Source: Pratylenchus scribneri
Lineage: Eukaryota > Nematoda > Chromadorea > Rhabditida > Pratylenchidae
Reading direction: 5' to 3'
Assembly (NCBI GenBank): GCA_030063045.1
Contig: JAQSEB010000021.1
Span: 1,860,001 to 1,924,000 of the forward strand
Length of the DNA: 64,000 nt
Shown piece by piece: positions 50,025-61,808 of this stretch (position 1 is its first letter; each line of letters opens with the position of its first letter). A program made the position numbers and the translations under genes. Below the pieces are notes generated by a model that did not search any database, was not told the origin of the DNA, and was given only the letters and a program-made list of their open reading frames with translations.

Positions 50025-51275
50025 TTATTTTCCAAATTTGCCCCTCACGATTCTGGGCATTCTTCGAAGAAATTTGACCAGCCGATTGAAGCGTGATTTC
50101 TTTTGCTGAGGTCGAACATTAGAGACTAAAAAGAATAAAAAAAATAGTAGGAAAATTGTAAGCTATTTCAATTTCATCAGTTAATTTAAATGATTTAAAG
50201 TGAATTTAATTGCCAAAAGAAATGTACAATTCTGACTTAAATATGGCTAAATAAATACAAAAATAAGTGTGACGATTTTTCATGTTTTTGTTTATACATA
50301 ATTTGGCCGATAATTTACAGTTTTCGATAATAAATATGTTGTAGTAAATCTCGAAACTTCTGTCTATCCCGATATTGGCATTTTATGATTATTGTATATC
50401 CTAAATCTATGACTAATAAATTCATCAGAGTCAATTTTATTTATAGGATTTCAGTTTCAAATTGATTTTAATAGTTTGAACCTAAGTTTGACATTTAACA
50501 TTTTTGTGTTGGGCTAGGATTAGAGTTAGGTCCATAAATTAATGCATTAGGATGTCTATGAGATACGAGCTGAGATATGGCCATTAATCAATAGTCAACA
50601 TTTAAATGTCTGCCATTATATTATTTTTAGTCAGTATAAAAAGAATTGGCTAGCCGATTTTGAATTGGCCGAAAAATTGAGTATTGACGTAAATTTTAGA
50701 TCATTTAAATTGGTTAATTATAAGTTATAACTGATGAATCGTACCATAATCGCTGAATCTAAATAGTCGAGACAAAAACTACATGTTTTGGGAAAATGCA
50801 TATAATTTAAAAAAAACTTTGACAAACCAAATTCAAGCTTCTTCCCCCATTCTGGTGAGGCTTCCTGATAGTAATTTCGCCCACTTTTATGAAGATACAT
50901 TGCCGGTGGCATTGGCCTATCGCCAAATACATCTTTCATCATTGAATTGTATTGACGAAAGAAGGAGTTAACGGAATCAGACCGTTCAATTCCACCAGAT
51001 GAAATGGAACCGGCGCGTTCAATTCCACCTTGGGAATATCCACCACTGTAGCCAGCACCCCCAATTTGAGCTTGATTATTCAATGGGAATCGTGGATTTT
51101 GTTTTTCTCGGAATGCATTTCGTCGTTTTAGTATAGGACGACGACTAATAGGTGGTATCAATGCAATGTTGGGACCTCCAGCCAAATCCAAGTAATCGAG
51201 ATTGCCATCCGCATTGAAATTTTGATTGAATAAATAGAGCAAAAGTAGAAATAAAATATGCATTATTTCCGTCAT
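50025..51275 (-). CDS. Secreted Gly/Ser-rich protein with basic C-terminus (182 aa)
   Basis: Two exons, 50828-51275 and 50025-50125, join in phase 1. A signal peptide (IMHILFLLLLYLFNQNF) is followed by a proline/arginine region (PPISRRPILKRRNAF), a Gly-rich stretch with the repeated motif GGIER (GGYSQGGIERAGS, SSGGIERSDS), an aromatic region (YLHKSGRNYYQEASPEW), and a strongly basic end (KKSRFNRLVKFLRRMPRIV). Relatives occur nearby: the last exon resembles the end of the gene at 56436-57226, and GYSQGGIERA recurs at 58470-58640. Likely an exported family; the basic end could be membrane-active or nuclear-targeting, but this is speculation. Confidence 0.7.
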
Positions 51276-52334
51276 TTTTGGCTTTTAAATAATTTTTAAA
51301 TATATATTATTTATTAAAGATTTTTGCTCTTTATGTCTTCTAAAAGTAGATTAAAATTTATTCGGAAGTGGAAATTGTTAAAAGTGAAATTAAAAAATTT
51401 ACCCAAAACATCAATGAAAGAATTTGTTAAAATTTATCTAAAAATATTGAATTTTTAGAGGTCATAAACTGGGTAAATTTAATTCCATTTTAGGACATAT
51501 CCTTACTGAACCATAGCATAAAATTTATTCCAAGTTTCAAAATTTCTAAATATTTAAATTTTTGTAGACATAAAAATAATAATTTTTAGACCTGAAAATT
51601 TTTTGCTAGATTCAATGATTTTATATTGTTATTTATTAATATTATCACATCAATAAAAAATTTATTTAGAATTTTTGTAGCAAATAAAAAGGCAATGATG
51701 ATATGATAAATTGGAATATTTTATTCTCTGCAGATTTATTGAGAAAAATTTTATTGAAATAATTAATTCCAAAAGTGGTAATGATGTGGAAGATTTTTAA
51801 CCGAAAAAATATAATTAAAAATTTTGATAAAATTTTAAAAATTAAATAATTCAATAAATAATGAAAAACAAAATAAAAAAATTTTCATTTTTAAGTTTTC
51901 TTAGCATCACTTCCAATATTTTAATATTCCTACATTGTTCGAGGGCCAAATTTTTTTTCACCTTCTTTAACGTCATTTCTGTTCAATGGGAAAAAATTAT
52001 TAAAAAAAAAACAAATCAAATTCTAGCTATAATTCATGAATAATTATTAATTACTAGCAAGTCATATAGCATTAGCATTATATATGAAAAGTTGTTCAAT
52101 TGAATTAGAGGGTATAGTTTGATGGGACTTAAAATAAATTAATTGCCCTATTTGTTCTATTATTTTTATAATTTTAATGTGCATACATAAACCAATTTCA
52201 ATCGAAAAATATTTGAATTGGATAAATACTCTATTGAATTTGAAATTTTTATCTTTTTTAACAACATTTGAAAAGTATTGCAATTATTTAATCATAAATG
52301 CTTCTAATTTTTCTTCTATAATGACCCATTTTGT
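51276..52334. other. Mostly non-coding spacer
   Basis: AT-rich. A 60-codon plus-strand frame at 51861-52043 has a signal-peptide-like start (FLSFLSITSNILIFLHCSRA) but its remainder is Lys-rich low complexity, and I leave it uncalled. Confidence 0.4.
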
Positions 52335-52700
52335 TTATACATCGCCAACATCTTTAATTTTCTTGAATTTGCGTTTCGAAACAACAGTCGCGCAACAATC
52401 TATCTCTTTGCTGCAATCCTTCTTACAATTTGGATGTTTCTCGCATTCATCCTTTGGTATGTCGGAGCAAAATGCATCCTAAATCATAATTATTTCCAAT
52501 AATTTAAATGAAAATCGTTGTAAATTTTGCAATCGAATTGAAAAATATTTTTTAATTTTATTTTAAAAAGTGTTAATTTTCACAATAAAATATTAATTAA
52601 TTTATTTATGTTTTACCTCATCGATTGGTGAAGCCATGCAAATTTCAAGAGAAATAAAGAGAAAAAATATGTAACATAATGCGATTAAATTAGAATTCAT
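52335..52700 (-). CDS. Small secreted 8-cysteine peptide (75 aa)
   Basis: Two exons, 52617-52700 and 52335-52478, join in phase 0. The first encodes a signal peptide (LIALCYIFFLFISLEICMA). The mature part starts SPIDEDAFC and has Cys in the order C, C, C, C, CC, with KDECEKHPNCKKDCSKEIDCC as core, then a Lys-rich tail. A compact disulfide-bonded secreted peptide is likely. The family is unknown. Confidence 0.75.
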
Positions 52701-53188
52701 TTTTTATTTTAAAGATAAAATTTTGAATTTAATTGGATGGAATAAAATATGAAAAGGGAAAAATATCTGATTTTTTAAAGAAATTTTTATGAATATATTT
52801 TATTTAAAATGGCTTTAAAGATGAATGAATAAATTATTTTATGAAAAATGAGAAAAATATCAGCTCCTCCGAATATGTATGAATTTCGAATATAATGCTA
52901 AAATGAATAATAATAAATAAAATACATAAGAATTTAGAATAAAATATCAACAAAAATTCGATAGAATAAAACGAATCAAAAAAATAAATAAAATTCAGTT
53001 GAATTTCGAATTTGAGTATAATATCAAATATAATTATCAAAAATTAAAATATTCAAGTGAATCAAAAATATAAATTAATTATGATTTAAGGATGTCATTT
53101 AATCATTATTTTGAATAAATTTAATATGTACAAATTTATTCCTTTTTTTTCTTCATTTGCTTTGTCCATCCTCATTTTCCGAATTCTT
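52701..53188. other. Short AT-rich spacer
   Basis: No exon or repeat seen between the Cys-rich peptide gene and the SPRY pseudogene. Confidence 0.5.
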
Positions 53189-54118
53189 TTAAAGAATGCG
53201 ATTAAATTCTTTGAATTGCCATTTTTCCTTTCCAAAATTAACGCGAATTGAATTGCCACCACAGTACATACAAAGAGCCGGAAAAAGCTGGACATTTGCA
53301 AATTTTGATGGCAATTCGACTTCTCCTATTATTGTTTTTTAATACTTTTTTTTAATAAAATTATTTCTATTTACCCAACAATTTGCCATTCAATGTGGCA
53401 AAAAATTTTCGTTCGGAATTTGGTCGCTGGATTATGCCAAGGCCAATCACATCTCCTTTTTCAAATTCTCCATTGTCATTTAATCTTCTGTAGGTCGTCA
53501 ATCCAAACTCCGCCTTTGTCCCAAGTTCCAATTGAATTTTTCTCCCATCCAAGCAATCCGCCTTCCAATGGAAATTGAGTGTCACAAAATCCAATTTCAT
53601 TGCTGTAATTTCTGAATAATATGTAAATTTATTTGTTTTACTTTAAAAATATAAAAATTACGGAGTAAATTTGCTGAGAATTTGCACTTCAAAATAGAAG
53701 GAAATTATTCGATTTTTGAAGCCATTTAATTTTGGAATAGGCAAAACAGTGCGAATACAATTGGTCCCTAAAAAATAATTTATTAAATTAGAAATAAAAT
53801 TTTCAATTTTATTCTAATTTTCGCGATCTTTTACCATTTGGACCAGAATGATTGGCAACGAGCCTTCGTCAGAAATTTCCAATTTTGGCCCACAATCCTC
53901 TTCATTCAATTTATTATGCTTCATTGCCTGAAATAATTTATTATTTTAATTTTTTATAAATATTTTACCTTTTTAATGCCATTGATCATTTTGTGAACAT
54001 TTCTTGCCAAAAGGCCATTTGGCATTTTGGCCAGAAGACCAAAAGCATTTTCCAATGGCAATGACCCATACAATTCAAATTCATTCATTAATTCAGCTGG
54101 GATTCCTTTTCGATTCAT
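53189..54118 (-). pseudogene. Frameshifted SPRY-domain gene
   Basis: It is laid out exactly like the intact copy at 55284: exons 53969-54118, 53835-53927, 53662-53767, 53375-53611 and 53189-53325, with matching phases and blocks (MNRKGIPAEL, PLENAFGLLAKMPNGLLARN, CGPKLEISD, LPIPKLNGFKNRI, FPLEGG, KGDVIGLGIIQ, FATLNGKLLG, VNFGKEKWQF). Two lesions relative to the intact copy break it: a 1-nt loss in exon 2 before the HSGPN block (near 53865), and a net 5-nt loss after WID in exon 4, which brings a TGA into frame (near 53475). It is divergent from, and head-to-head with, the intact copy. Confidence 0.8.
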
Positions 54119-55283
54119 TTTTAGAATTTTTGAAGATAATTTGAGAAATATAATTGCTTTAAAATATGAATATCTGGAATATTATGGAATTATGAATATA
54201 AATGAATATCCCACTCTCGGGATCTAATTTTTTTAAAGCAAATTAATAGAGCCAAATATTTTTCTTACACAGGGTGACCGTTTTTCTTGACCAAAAATGT
54301 GGCTTTGGCTATAAAAAATGTGGGAAAAATATGGCAAAATTTTCCGAAAATATGGCATTTTTTTAAAAAGCTTAAAATTTACTAAAAATTTATTTAATCA
54401 TTTATTCTTTTTAATTTTTGAAAATTTTAAAAATAATTTAGAATGCTAATGATATTTTTTGATTTATGAAATGATTTTCGGATAAAATTTGATGCCGAAT
54501 TTTTTTGTGTCGATTTTATGAGCATCAATTTTAGAATTATTGGAGAATGAATTGAAGGAAAAATAATCTTTTTTATATTCCATTTCCATATTCATTCAGC
54601 ATATAAGGCTTAAATAAATTAAAAATTTTAATAATAATGCGTGAGGCAAAAATATGAATGAAATTATTGGATGCAACGACCAATGAATGCCATTATTTTA
54701 TTATTTTGCTGAAGTGCTCATTGCACAATGGACAATGCACATTGAAGGGTGGATTGGGGATAGAGGGCACAAATTGGAATGAGGTAATTCTCATAGACTT
54801 ACTTAAATATACCATTTTTTATGAATGCACTGAATGATGAATTTGTTGGGAAAATTGCCTCAGGCTAAATATTTTAATTACCCTAATAGAAAGGGGAAAT
54901 AAAGATAGCAATGAATCAGCGAATTTTGTCCATGACAAAATCCAAATCGTCAATGCCGGCCGATGTTGAATGTTTGACTTTCCCTATAATGAACTCAATT
55001 AAATTACTGCATTGCCCTATCAAATAAATAGACAAATTATAAAAATAATTTGTGAATTTGCAATAAATCATATCCTAATTTTGGCATTTTTTCGCATTTC
55101 ATTATTCAAATTTCAGCCAAATTATTGTGGGAAAATATTTGGCTCTCTTAATTTGCCTTAAATATAAAATTAGAGCCCAAGAGTTGAATATCCATTTATA
55201 TATATTCATCATTACATAATATTACAGATATTCATATTTCAAAACAATTATTTTTCTCAAATTTTCTTCAAAAAAATTTACAA
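54119..55283. other. Shared 5' region of two head-to-head SPRY genes
   Basis: About 1.17 kb between two divergent start codons. No exon. A cagggtgaccg string near 54273 resembles a transposon end but has no partner. Confidence 0.5.
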
Positions 55284-56209
55284 ATGAATCGAAAAGGAAT
55301 GCCAGCCGAATTGACGAATGAATTGTTTGGTTCATTGCCATTGGAAAATGGTTTTGGTCTTCTGGCCAAAATGCCAAATGGCCTTTTGGCTAGAAATGTT
55401 CAAAAAATGATCAAAGCCATTAAAGAAGTGAAATATTTAAAGAAAATTTTAAAAATTAATAATTTTTTAGACAATGAAGAACAATAAATTGAATAATTCG
55501 GATTGCGGGCCAAAATTGAAAATTACTGATGATGGACTTACTGTTGTTCAACATTCTGGCCCAAATAGTAAAAAATCGTGATCTTCTTATAAATTAAATA
55601 AATTATTTTTTAGGAGCGAATTGCGTTCGTGCTGTTTTGCCTATTCCAAAATTAAATGGCTTCAAAAATCGAATAATTTGCTTCTATTTTGAAGTGCAAA
55701 TTCTCAACAAATTGACTTCGTAATTTTTATATTCTTATAAGCAAAACAAAATAATTTGTTCGTTATTCAGAAATTATTGCAATCGCATTGGATTTTGTGA
55801 TCCTCAGTTTCCATTGGAAGGACAATTGCTTGGAAGGGGTGAAAATTCAATTGGAATTTGGCACAGAGGCACAATTTGGATTGACGGTACCCTTAGGAGA
55901 TTCGAAAATGGCAATGGAGGATTTGAAAAAGGAGATGTGATTGGCCTTGGCATAATCCAGCTACCAAATTCCCAACGAAAATTTTTTGTCACATTGAATG
56001 GCAAATTGGCAGGTAAATTTAAAAAATTTGTTCTAAAAAATGCTAAAAAATTTTTTAAAAAATCAATTATAGGAAAGCTCGAATTGCCTTCAAAATTTGC
56101 TAATGTACAACTTTTTCCGGCTCTTAGTATGTGGTCTGGTAGTGATTTATTTCGCGTTAATTTTGGAAAGGAAGAATGGCAATTCAAAAAATTCAAACTT
56201 GTTCTTTAA
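55284..56209 (+). CDS. SPRY-domain protein, intact copy (241 aa)
   Basis: Five exons join in phase: 55284-55427, 55471-55567, 55614-55719, 55771-56012 and 56073-56209. The N-terminal exon (MNRKGMPAELTNELFGSLPL onward) is shared by relics at 53969-54118 and 59035-59143. The SPRY core shows HSGPN, NCVRAVLPIP, CFYFEVQI, the LEGQLLGRGENSIGIWHRG turn, WIDGT, KGDVIGLGIIQLP, FFVTLNGKLAG and FRVNFGKEEWQF. SPRY domains bind protein partners. There is no signal peptide, so it is probably cytoplasmic. Plant-parasitic nematodes have expanded SPRY families, some of them secreted effectors; this one lacks visible secretion signals. Confidence 0.85.
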
Positions 56210-56435
56210 TAATGCTGCGAAATGATATTGATGAAATCTAAGAAAAAATGAAGATAAATCTCGATGTTTTTGTCTTTTTCAACTATCAAATAATTCTTTA
56301 AATATAAATTCAATTTTTGTTGATTTTATCCATCCGAAAAACTTTAAATTTTTTAACACTTTAAGCAATATAAATAATTTTTTAATGGCTATACACATTT
56401 ATACTTAAGCAATTTTTCTTTACATAAATAAATTC

Positions 56436-57226
56436 TTATTTTCCGAATCTGTTCTTCATGGATCTAGGCAATCTTCGAAGTAAATTCCCTAGCCTATTGT
56501 ATCGGGATTTCCATTTAGACGAAAATTGACTATCGTGTGAATTTTCTGGGCTCAACGTGTGCATTAGAATTGCTTTGGCACAATTATTGCAGTTGTTTCC
56601 AAATACTTGATATTTTTCACCACCAAATCTATCTCGTTCCAAACTCCAGACGTATTTATCAATTTGGTCAGAGGATGCAATTTTGTCGTGTCGACTTTTG
56701 CTTAAAATTTATAAATTAAATATTTAATTTTATATTTTTATATTAAATTTTTAATTTAATCTTCTCTACACAATTAAAATTTGGCAAAATTATTTAAAAA
56801 ATTGAAATGCAAAATTGGCAAAATTTTTAGCATTTTTTTTTTAATTTTTAGAACAATAAATTTGATCAGATATTGTATTCTTTTAACTATCCTTCTTATA
56901 TTATGTTAAATAAATTCATTAAATTCAAATTTTACTGTGGTCTAAATTTGCCTCTTCGCTTGAATTTTCCTGGAAAATCTAAACGATTAATGACGGCTCC
57001 AGCTTGATTATTGCGAGGATATTCAAGGGAATATTCTATAAAATTATTTATAATTTATGCAATTTTTTCAATATTTTACCTCTTCGATTGCCAGTGGACG
57101 GCGATCGAATTTCAACACTGCTATGATAACTATAAAATTAATATAAATGAAATTTTAAAAAAAAATTAATTTTTACATTGGTGCAAATCGGCCAAATAAT
57201 TTGTTAAATTTTTTGAGTTTTCTTCC
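56436..57226 (-). CDS. Basic protein related to the 50025-51275 gene, 5' end unresolved
   Basis: Four exons join in phase: 57177-57226, 57080-57129, 56936-57035 and 56436-56700. The product starts mid-gene (GRKLKKFNKLFGRF), runs through Arg-rich PGKFKRRGKFRP, a Cys pair in VFGNNCNNCAKAIL, a Ser/His stretch, and ends SRYNRLGNLLRRLPRSM, which aligns with SRFNRLVKFLRRMPRIV of the gene at 50025. A competing reading of the first three exons from ATG (57296) in another frame gives a 54-residue product; I prefer the first because it joins the last exon in phase and matches the paralogue. The missing first exon may lie beyond the inverted-repeat element at 57441-57954, near 58470-58640. Confidence 0.55.
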
Positions 57227-57440
57227 CTTTAAAAATTAAATTATTTCTTTTATTAAAATTTTATTTACCCTGAAAAAATTTACTTTTTCATTTTAAAATA
57301 TACTATACCAAATTTAGACAATTCCGCAAATTTGAAATGCAATACAAATATAAATTCTTGATAAATTTATAAGTAATAATTTAAATAAAATCTAAAAAAT
57401 ATATATTTTTATCCTACGGAAATTATTTTTTCCTTTTTTT

Positions 57441-57954
57441 GGTACTTTTCCGTTTTGCGCCACCCCCAACAAAAATTATAAAAACATGTCTTAGAAGTAA
57501 TTTTGGGTGCTGATAACGAATCTGAGCCTAAAATGATAAGCTCATGCAATATTTTGGACGACTTTTTTAAGTTTCCTTTGCTCCGAGCCCTAATAAGTCC
57601 GAATTTCAACCAACCTTATTAAGTTGTCGAAATGTTAGCCTTAAGGAAAATAAAAATGGTCATAAATTTTTTAATTTTATGTTTTATGAGAAATCAATGG
57701 TAGGATTCGTGATCTGCTGCTCATCAAGGCACATCGATTGAGCAATAATTTGATTACAAAAATTTTCGATATCTTTTTTTCAGGTTTCAACCCAAATGGG
57801 AGACCCTTTACTTTTTAAACTTTAAATTTCACGTAACTCACACGTCATTAACGTGATAGGCAAATCTCCAGATTCGTGATCAGCACCCAAAATAACCCTA
57901 AGGACGCGATTTTCATAAATGTTGGTAGGGGTGGCGCAAAACGGAAAAGCACCC
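57441..57954. mobile_element. Non-autonomous inverted-repeat element (about 514 bp)
   Basis: Arms of about 85-90 bp are inverted copies: 57441-57525 and 57866-57954. Shared landmarks are ggt(a/g)cttttccgttttgcgcc at the tips and attttgggtgctgat(a/c)acg on the inner side. Both tips abut a run of T, which could be the target duplication. The interior has no coding capacity. A solo fragment of the inner arm motif occurs at 16206-16250. Confidence 0.8.
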
Positions 57955-58469
57955 TTTTTTTGTTTTCCATTTTTCTGTTTTTATTTTTCCTAAATTGTTT
58001 TAAATAATTTAATTTTTATTTTATCTTTCTGAACAAATATGGATTGTAAAAAGAATGGTGGAAACTCAAATTGTAAAAGAAAAAATTGTAGGAGGAAATT
58101 GCAAATTAAGATTAAATAATTTTTCTACAAAAACAGCATATTTATGTTAGAAAATATTTCACATTTAATTAATTTATTTATATAAATTTAATTATAAAAA
58201 TCACCGGGTTATATCGGTTATAGTACACTTCAAATGTGGGTTCAAGCTGTGAATCTAAAATTAAATAAATAAATAATTTAAATTTATTTGGTCGTTAATA
58301 TAAAACTGAAATAAACAATTTTTTCATTATAAATTTTCTATTGTATATTTATAAATTTACTATTAAAATCAAATCGTTGAATTAGAGAATTAAAATTTTT
58401 AATTTTTGAGGACATAAAACGTGACCATATCTTGCTCCTTTTTTAAATCCTTCCTCTCTAATATAAATT

Positions 58470-58640
58470 CTACATAGTCATGAGCATGCCCGAACGCTCA
58501 CATTGTGTCCACGGTATTGGCGTTAGTGCGGATGACATTGATGATAGTGAGTCGGCCCGTTCAATTCCACCTTGTGAATATCCAATGCCATCATTCCGTT
58601 CATTTAAAATTTTATCTAGAGCACAAACGGATTGAGAATT
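58470..58640 (-). pseudogene. Exon or relic of the GGIER family
   Basis: The minus strand reads GYSQGGIERADSLSS, nearly identical to GYSQGGIERAGSISS of the gene at 50025-51275, inside an open stretch that continues to TAG at 58470. No start codon lies in frame. A gtgagc donor inside the exon could continue it. It is either a paralogue's remnant or an upstream exon of the gene at 56436-57226. Confidence 0.5.
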
Positions 58641-59034
58641 TTTAATGAAAAAATTAATTCATAAATTGTTTTTGATAAAAAAAAAGCCAAATCTCATATT
58701 ATTTCGTATTTAAAAATATTTAAAATTCATCAATTCCTCATTCCATATATACATCATACAAGGTTAAAAAAATTGGATTTAAAGTTTATATCTAATTCAT
58801 TTAATTAGCATGTGAAACTTTAACGACTTTAAAATATTCTCCAACCTAAAATAATATCTGAATTTTCTTTTTATAGCAATCAAATTCTCTCAATCAGATA
58901 CATGTTTTCGGAGCATGAAAATCGAAAAAAAATGAAATTTTTTATCGAATTATCAAAAATAATAAATTTATAGTCAACATATGGTAATCGCTTGCTCACA
59001 CTCTTCTCTTCAGTTCAGCAATTTTATAGTTCCA
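58641..59034. other. AT-rich spacer
   Basis: No exon or repeat supported between the GGIER relic and the SPRY relic. Confidence 0.45.
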
Positions 59035-59143
59035 TTATGCGATTGAGCCAGAAAACCAAACGCATTTTCAAATGGCAACGAACCGAAAAATTCATGCATC
59101 AACTCAGTGGGCAATACTCGGTACCAAAAATTTGTTGATTCAT
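59035..59143 (-). pseudogene. Relic of a SPRY-family first exon
   Basis: From ATG at 59143 the sequence matches the family start, but a frameshift after the first about 10 codons is needed to reach LPTELMHEFFGSLPFENAF, which aligns with MPAELTNELFGSLPLENGF. No further SPRY exons are visible downstream on this strand. Confidence 0.7.
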
Positions 59144-59397
59144 TTTAATTTTTATTAGGAAATATTATTTGCAAAACTTGCTTTTCTATTTTATTTCGAG
59201 GATAATAGATGAGACCTTATTTTATAAATGATAATTATAAATTTAGAAAATGTTTGAATAATAGAAAAATATGGCTGAATGGGACAAAAATCTATGGGAT
59301 TATTAATTTATTTGTCATTGGATTTATTCCAAATGAAATAATTATTTTTGAATAAAAAAATAATGGTTGAGAAACAGTGTTGTAAAAATTTCAAAGT

Positions 59398-59827
59398 CTC
59401 GTCTCTCGTCTCGTCTTTTCGTCTTGCCCTTTTTACCCCCTCGTCTCTCGTCTCGTCTTTTCGTCTTGCCCTTTTTACCCCCTCGTCTCTCGTCTCGTCT
59501 TTTCGTCTTGCCCTTTTTACCCCCTCGTCTCTCGTCTCGTCTTTTCGTCTTGCCCTTTTTACCCCCTCGTCTCTCGTCTCGTCTTTTCGTCTTGCCCTTT
59601 TTACCCCCTCGTCTCGTCTTTTCGTCTTTACCTTTTTACCCCCTCGTCTCTCGTCTCGTCTTTTCGTCTTGCCCTTTTTACCCCCTCGTCTCGTCTTTTC
59701 GTCTTTACCTTTTTACCCCTCGTCTCTCGTCTTTCGTCTTGCCCTTTTTACCCCTTCGTCCCTCGTCTCGTCTTGTCGTCTTGGCCTTTTTCCCCCCTCG
59801 TCTCTCGTCTCGTCTTTTCGTCTTTTA
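59398..59827. repeat. 42-bp minisatellite, left array, about 10 units
   Basis: Units have the form tcgtctctcgtctcgtc then ttttcgtcttgcc then ctttttacccc. Two units are shortened. Because 42 is a multiple of three, all frames stay open, which creates spurious ORFs. Confidence 0.9.
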
Positions 59828-60357
59828 CCTTAATTTATAAAATTGCTCGAAAAATGTGGAAAATTTATTAAAATTTCAATTTTGCCTCGAAAAATAATGG
59901 TTTGTTGATTTTATTGAGAAAATAATAATGAAAAATTGATAAATGGAAATAAAATAGAGGTGGAAAATGGAGGGCTGGACCGTTGAAGGAAAAATATTGA
60001 ATATAATTTGATTTTACATTAGTATTGGGTGAGGGCTGAGGGGTGAGGCCTTGGCAAAATATGCATAAATAAAAACCGGAATTTGTTTGCTAAATAGATT
60101 GGAGTGAAGAAAGATAATATTTGAGGTTGGAATTTGGATATAATATATTGATGGAAAGTAAATATAGTAAAAAATAATTGTGAATTTGCCAATCAAATAC
60201 GTATATATTCGTGATTGAAGCACATCAACATTCTTTGTTTTGTGCGTTTCGGTGAATTTTCCTCGCTGCTTATTTTATGAGGGAGGGCTGAAAGCCTGAA
60301 GGTGAAGGGCCTGCGGCTGTGGCTCTCTTTCCTTTTTTTCCTTTCTCTTCCTCTCGT

Positions 60358-60793
60358 CCGTCTTCTCGTCTTACCCTTTTTACCCCCTCGTCCCTCGTCT
60401 CGTCTTGTCGTCTTGCCCTTTTTACCCCCTCGTCCCTCGTCTCGTCTTGTCGTCTTGCCCTTTTTACCCCCTCGTCCCTCGTCTCGTCTTGTCGTCTTGC
60501 CCTTTTTACCCCCTCGTCCCTCGTCTCGTCTTGTCGTCTTGCCCTTTTTAACCCCTCGTCCCTCGTCTCGTCTTGTCGTCTTGCCCTTTTTACCCCCTCG
60601 TCCCTCGTCTCGTCTTTTCGTCTTGGCCTTTTTACCCCCTCGTCTCTCGTCTCGTCTTTTCGTCTTGGCCTTTTTACCCCCTCGTCCCTCGTCTCGTCTT
60701 TTCGTCTTGGCCTTTTTACCCCCTCGTCTCTCGTCTCGTCTTTTCGTCTTGGCCTTTTTACCCCCTCGTCCCTCGTCTCGTCTTTTCGTCTTT
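60358..60793. repeat. 42-bp minisatellite, right array, about 10 units
   Basis: Same unit as the left array with variants tcgtccctcgtctcgtc and ttgtcgtcttgcc or ttttcgtcttggcc. Read on the minus strand it gives a KDETRDEGVKR(P/A)RR repeat of 206 codons, most likely a by-product of the repeat. Confidence 0.9.
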
Positions 60794-60866
60794 TTTTAAG
60801 ACGAGACGAGGACGAAGACGAGGACGAGACGAAAGACGAGGACGTTTTTACAACACTGTTGAGAAA

Positions 60867-61808
60867 GAATGGAAAATAAGAATTGTTCATATTTTGAAAT
60901 TAATCTGTGACTCCATCCATGGGATAATGAGTAATGACAATTTATTTCAGTGAATGCTGCATGCGAATGGGACCAAAAACACAAAGGAAACAAAGAAAAT
61001 GGATGGTGGACAGCAAATATTCAACAATCAGCATTGAATATGAGAACTAAATTCGAAATGCGATCAAATTTTATTTTATTTTTTGGTTCTTTTTATTCTA
61101 TCTAATTTCTGATGATATTTTATTCTAAATTCATTTGTAATTTTAATTAAAAAATGGATTCGATTTTGGCATCGATTAATTTCTAGCATATGAAATAATT
61201 GTGTAGAATTTTAGTTTGTCTCTCTTAGTTATCGTCAATTTCCTTGCCCATCTGCCAGACATTCCCTGCGATTATCGTCATTGAGGCTAAGGCTCTTCTA
61301 ATTTTTCATGACTATATCCTTTAAAAATTTTTAACTTTAATTTTTTCACAAAAATTTTACCACAAATTTTATAATTTCTCAACCATTTCTTTCATGGCTA
61401 ACATATACATTTCTGCTGATGATATGTTTAAATAAAAATGAATTTACCTCTAATTATTTTTCTTTTGAATATTTTTAAGTTAATATCGAGAAATAGGGCG
61501 CGGCATTCCTTCCAGAAGAAAAGTATTAACATCATTTTATGCTTTATTTAATCAAAATTGTTCAATATCGTTTTCTCTGATATATTTTAATAAATTTTTT
61601 CCCGAAAATTTGTTATCACATTTTTTACTTATGCTTTAATTTTTAGTCTTTATTAATCATAAAAAAGCCGTTTTCCAAGGATATCATTTTACATATTTAT
61701 CAAATTTATTCTAAATTCATTATAAAATATAAATTTATAGTAATAAATCGAATAATAATTAGATTGTATATGCTTTCTTCATTCTTCTTTGAGCACAAAG
61801 ATAAACGA
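60867..61808. other. Intergenic, no gene seen
   Basis: AT-rich, with no supported exon. Confidence 0.45.

Larger units (their letters stand above)
59375..60858. mobile_element. hAT-like non-autonomous element (1,484 bp) filled with a minisatellite
   Basis: 14-bp perfect terminal inverted repeats CAGTGTTGTAAAAA at 59375-59388 and 60845-60858 are flanked by a perfect 8-bp direct repeat TTGAGAAA (59367-59374 and 60859-60866). CAGTG-type ends with 8-bp duplications are the hAT signature. The interior carries two 42-bp minisatellite arrays and, at the right end, the same ctcgtc motif inverted (60794-60845). No transposase motif seen. Confidence 0.88.

Noticed and set aside
54273..54290. cagggtgaccg resembling a mariner-type end
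   Set aside because: No inverted partner or TA-flanked mate within the window.
59348..60879. Several overlapping 150-200 codon frames
   Set aside because: A 42-bp repeat keeps every frame open; the segment is bounded by transposon ends.
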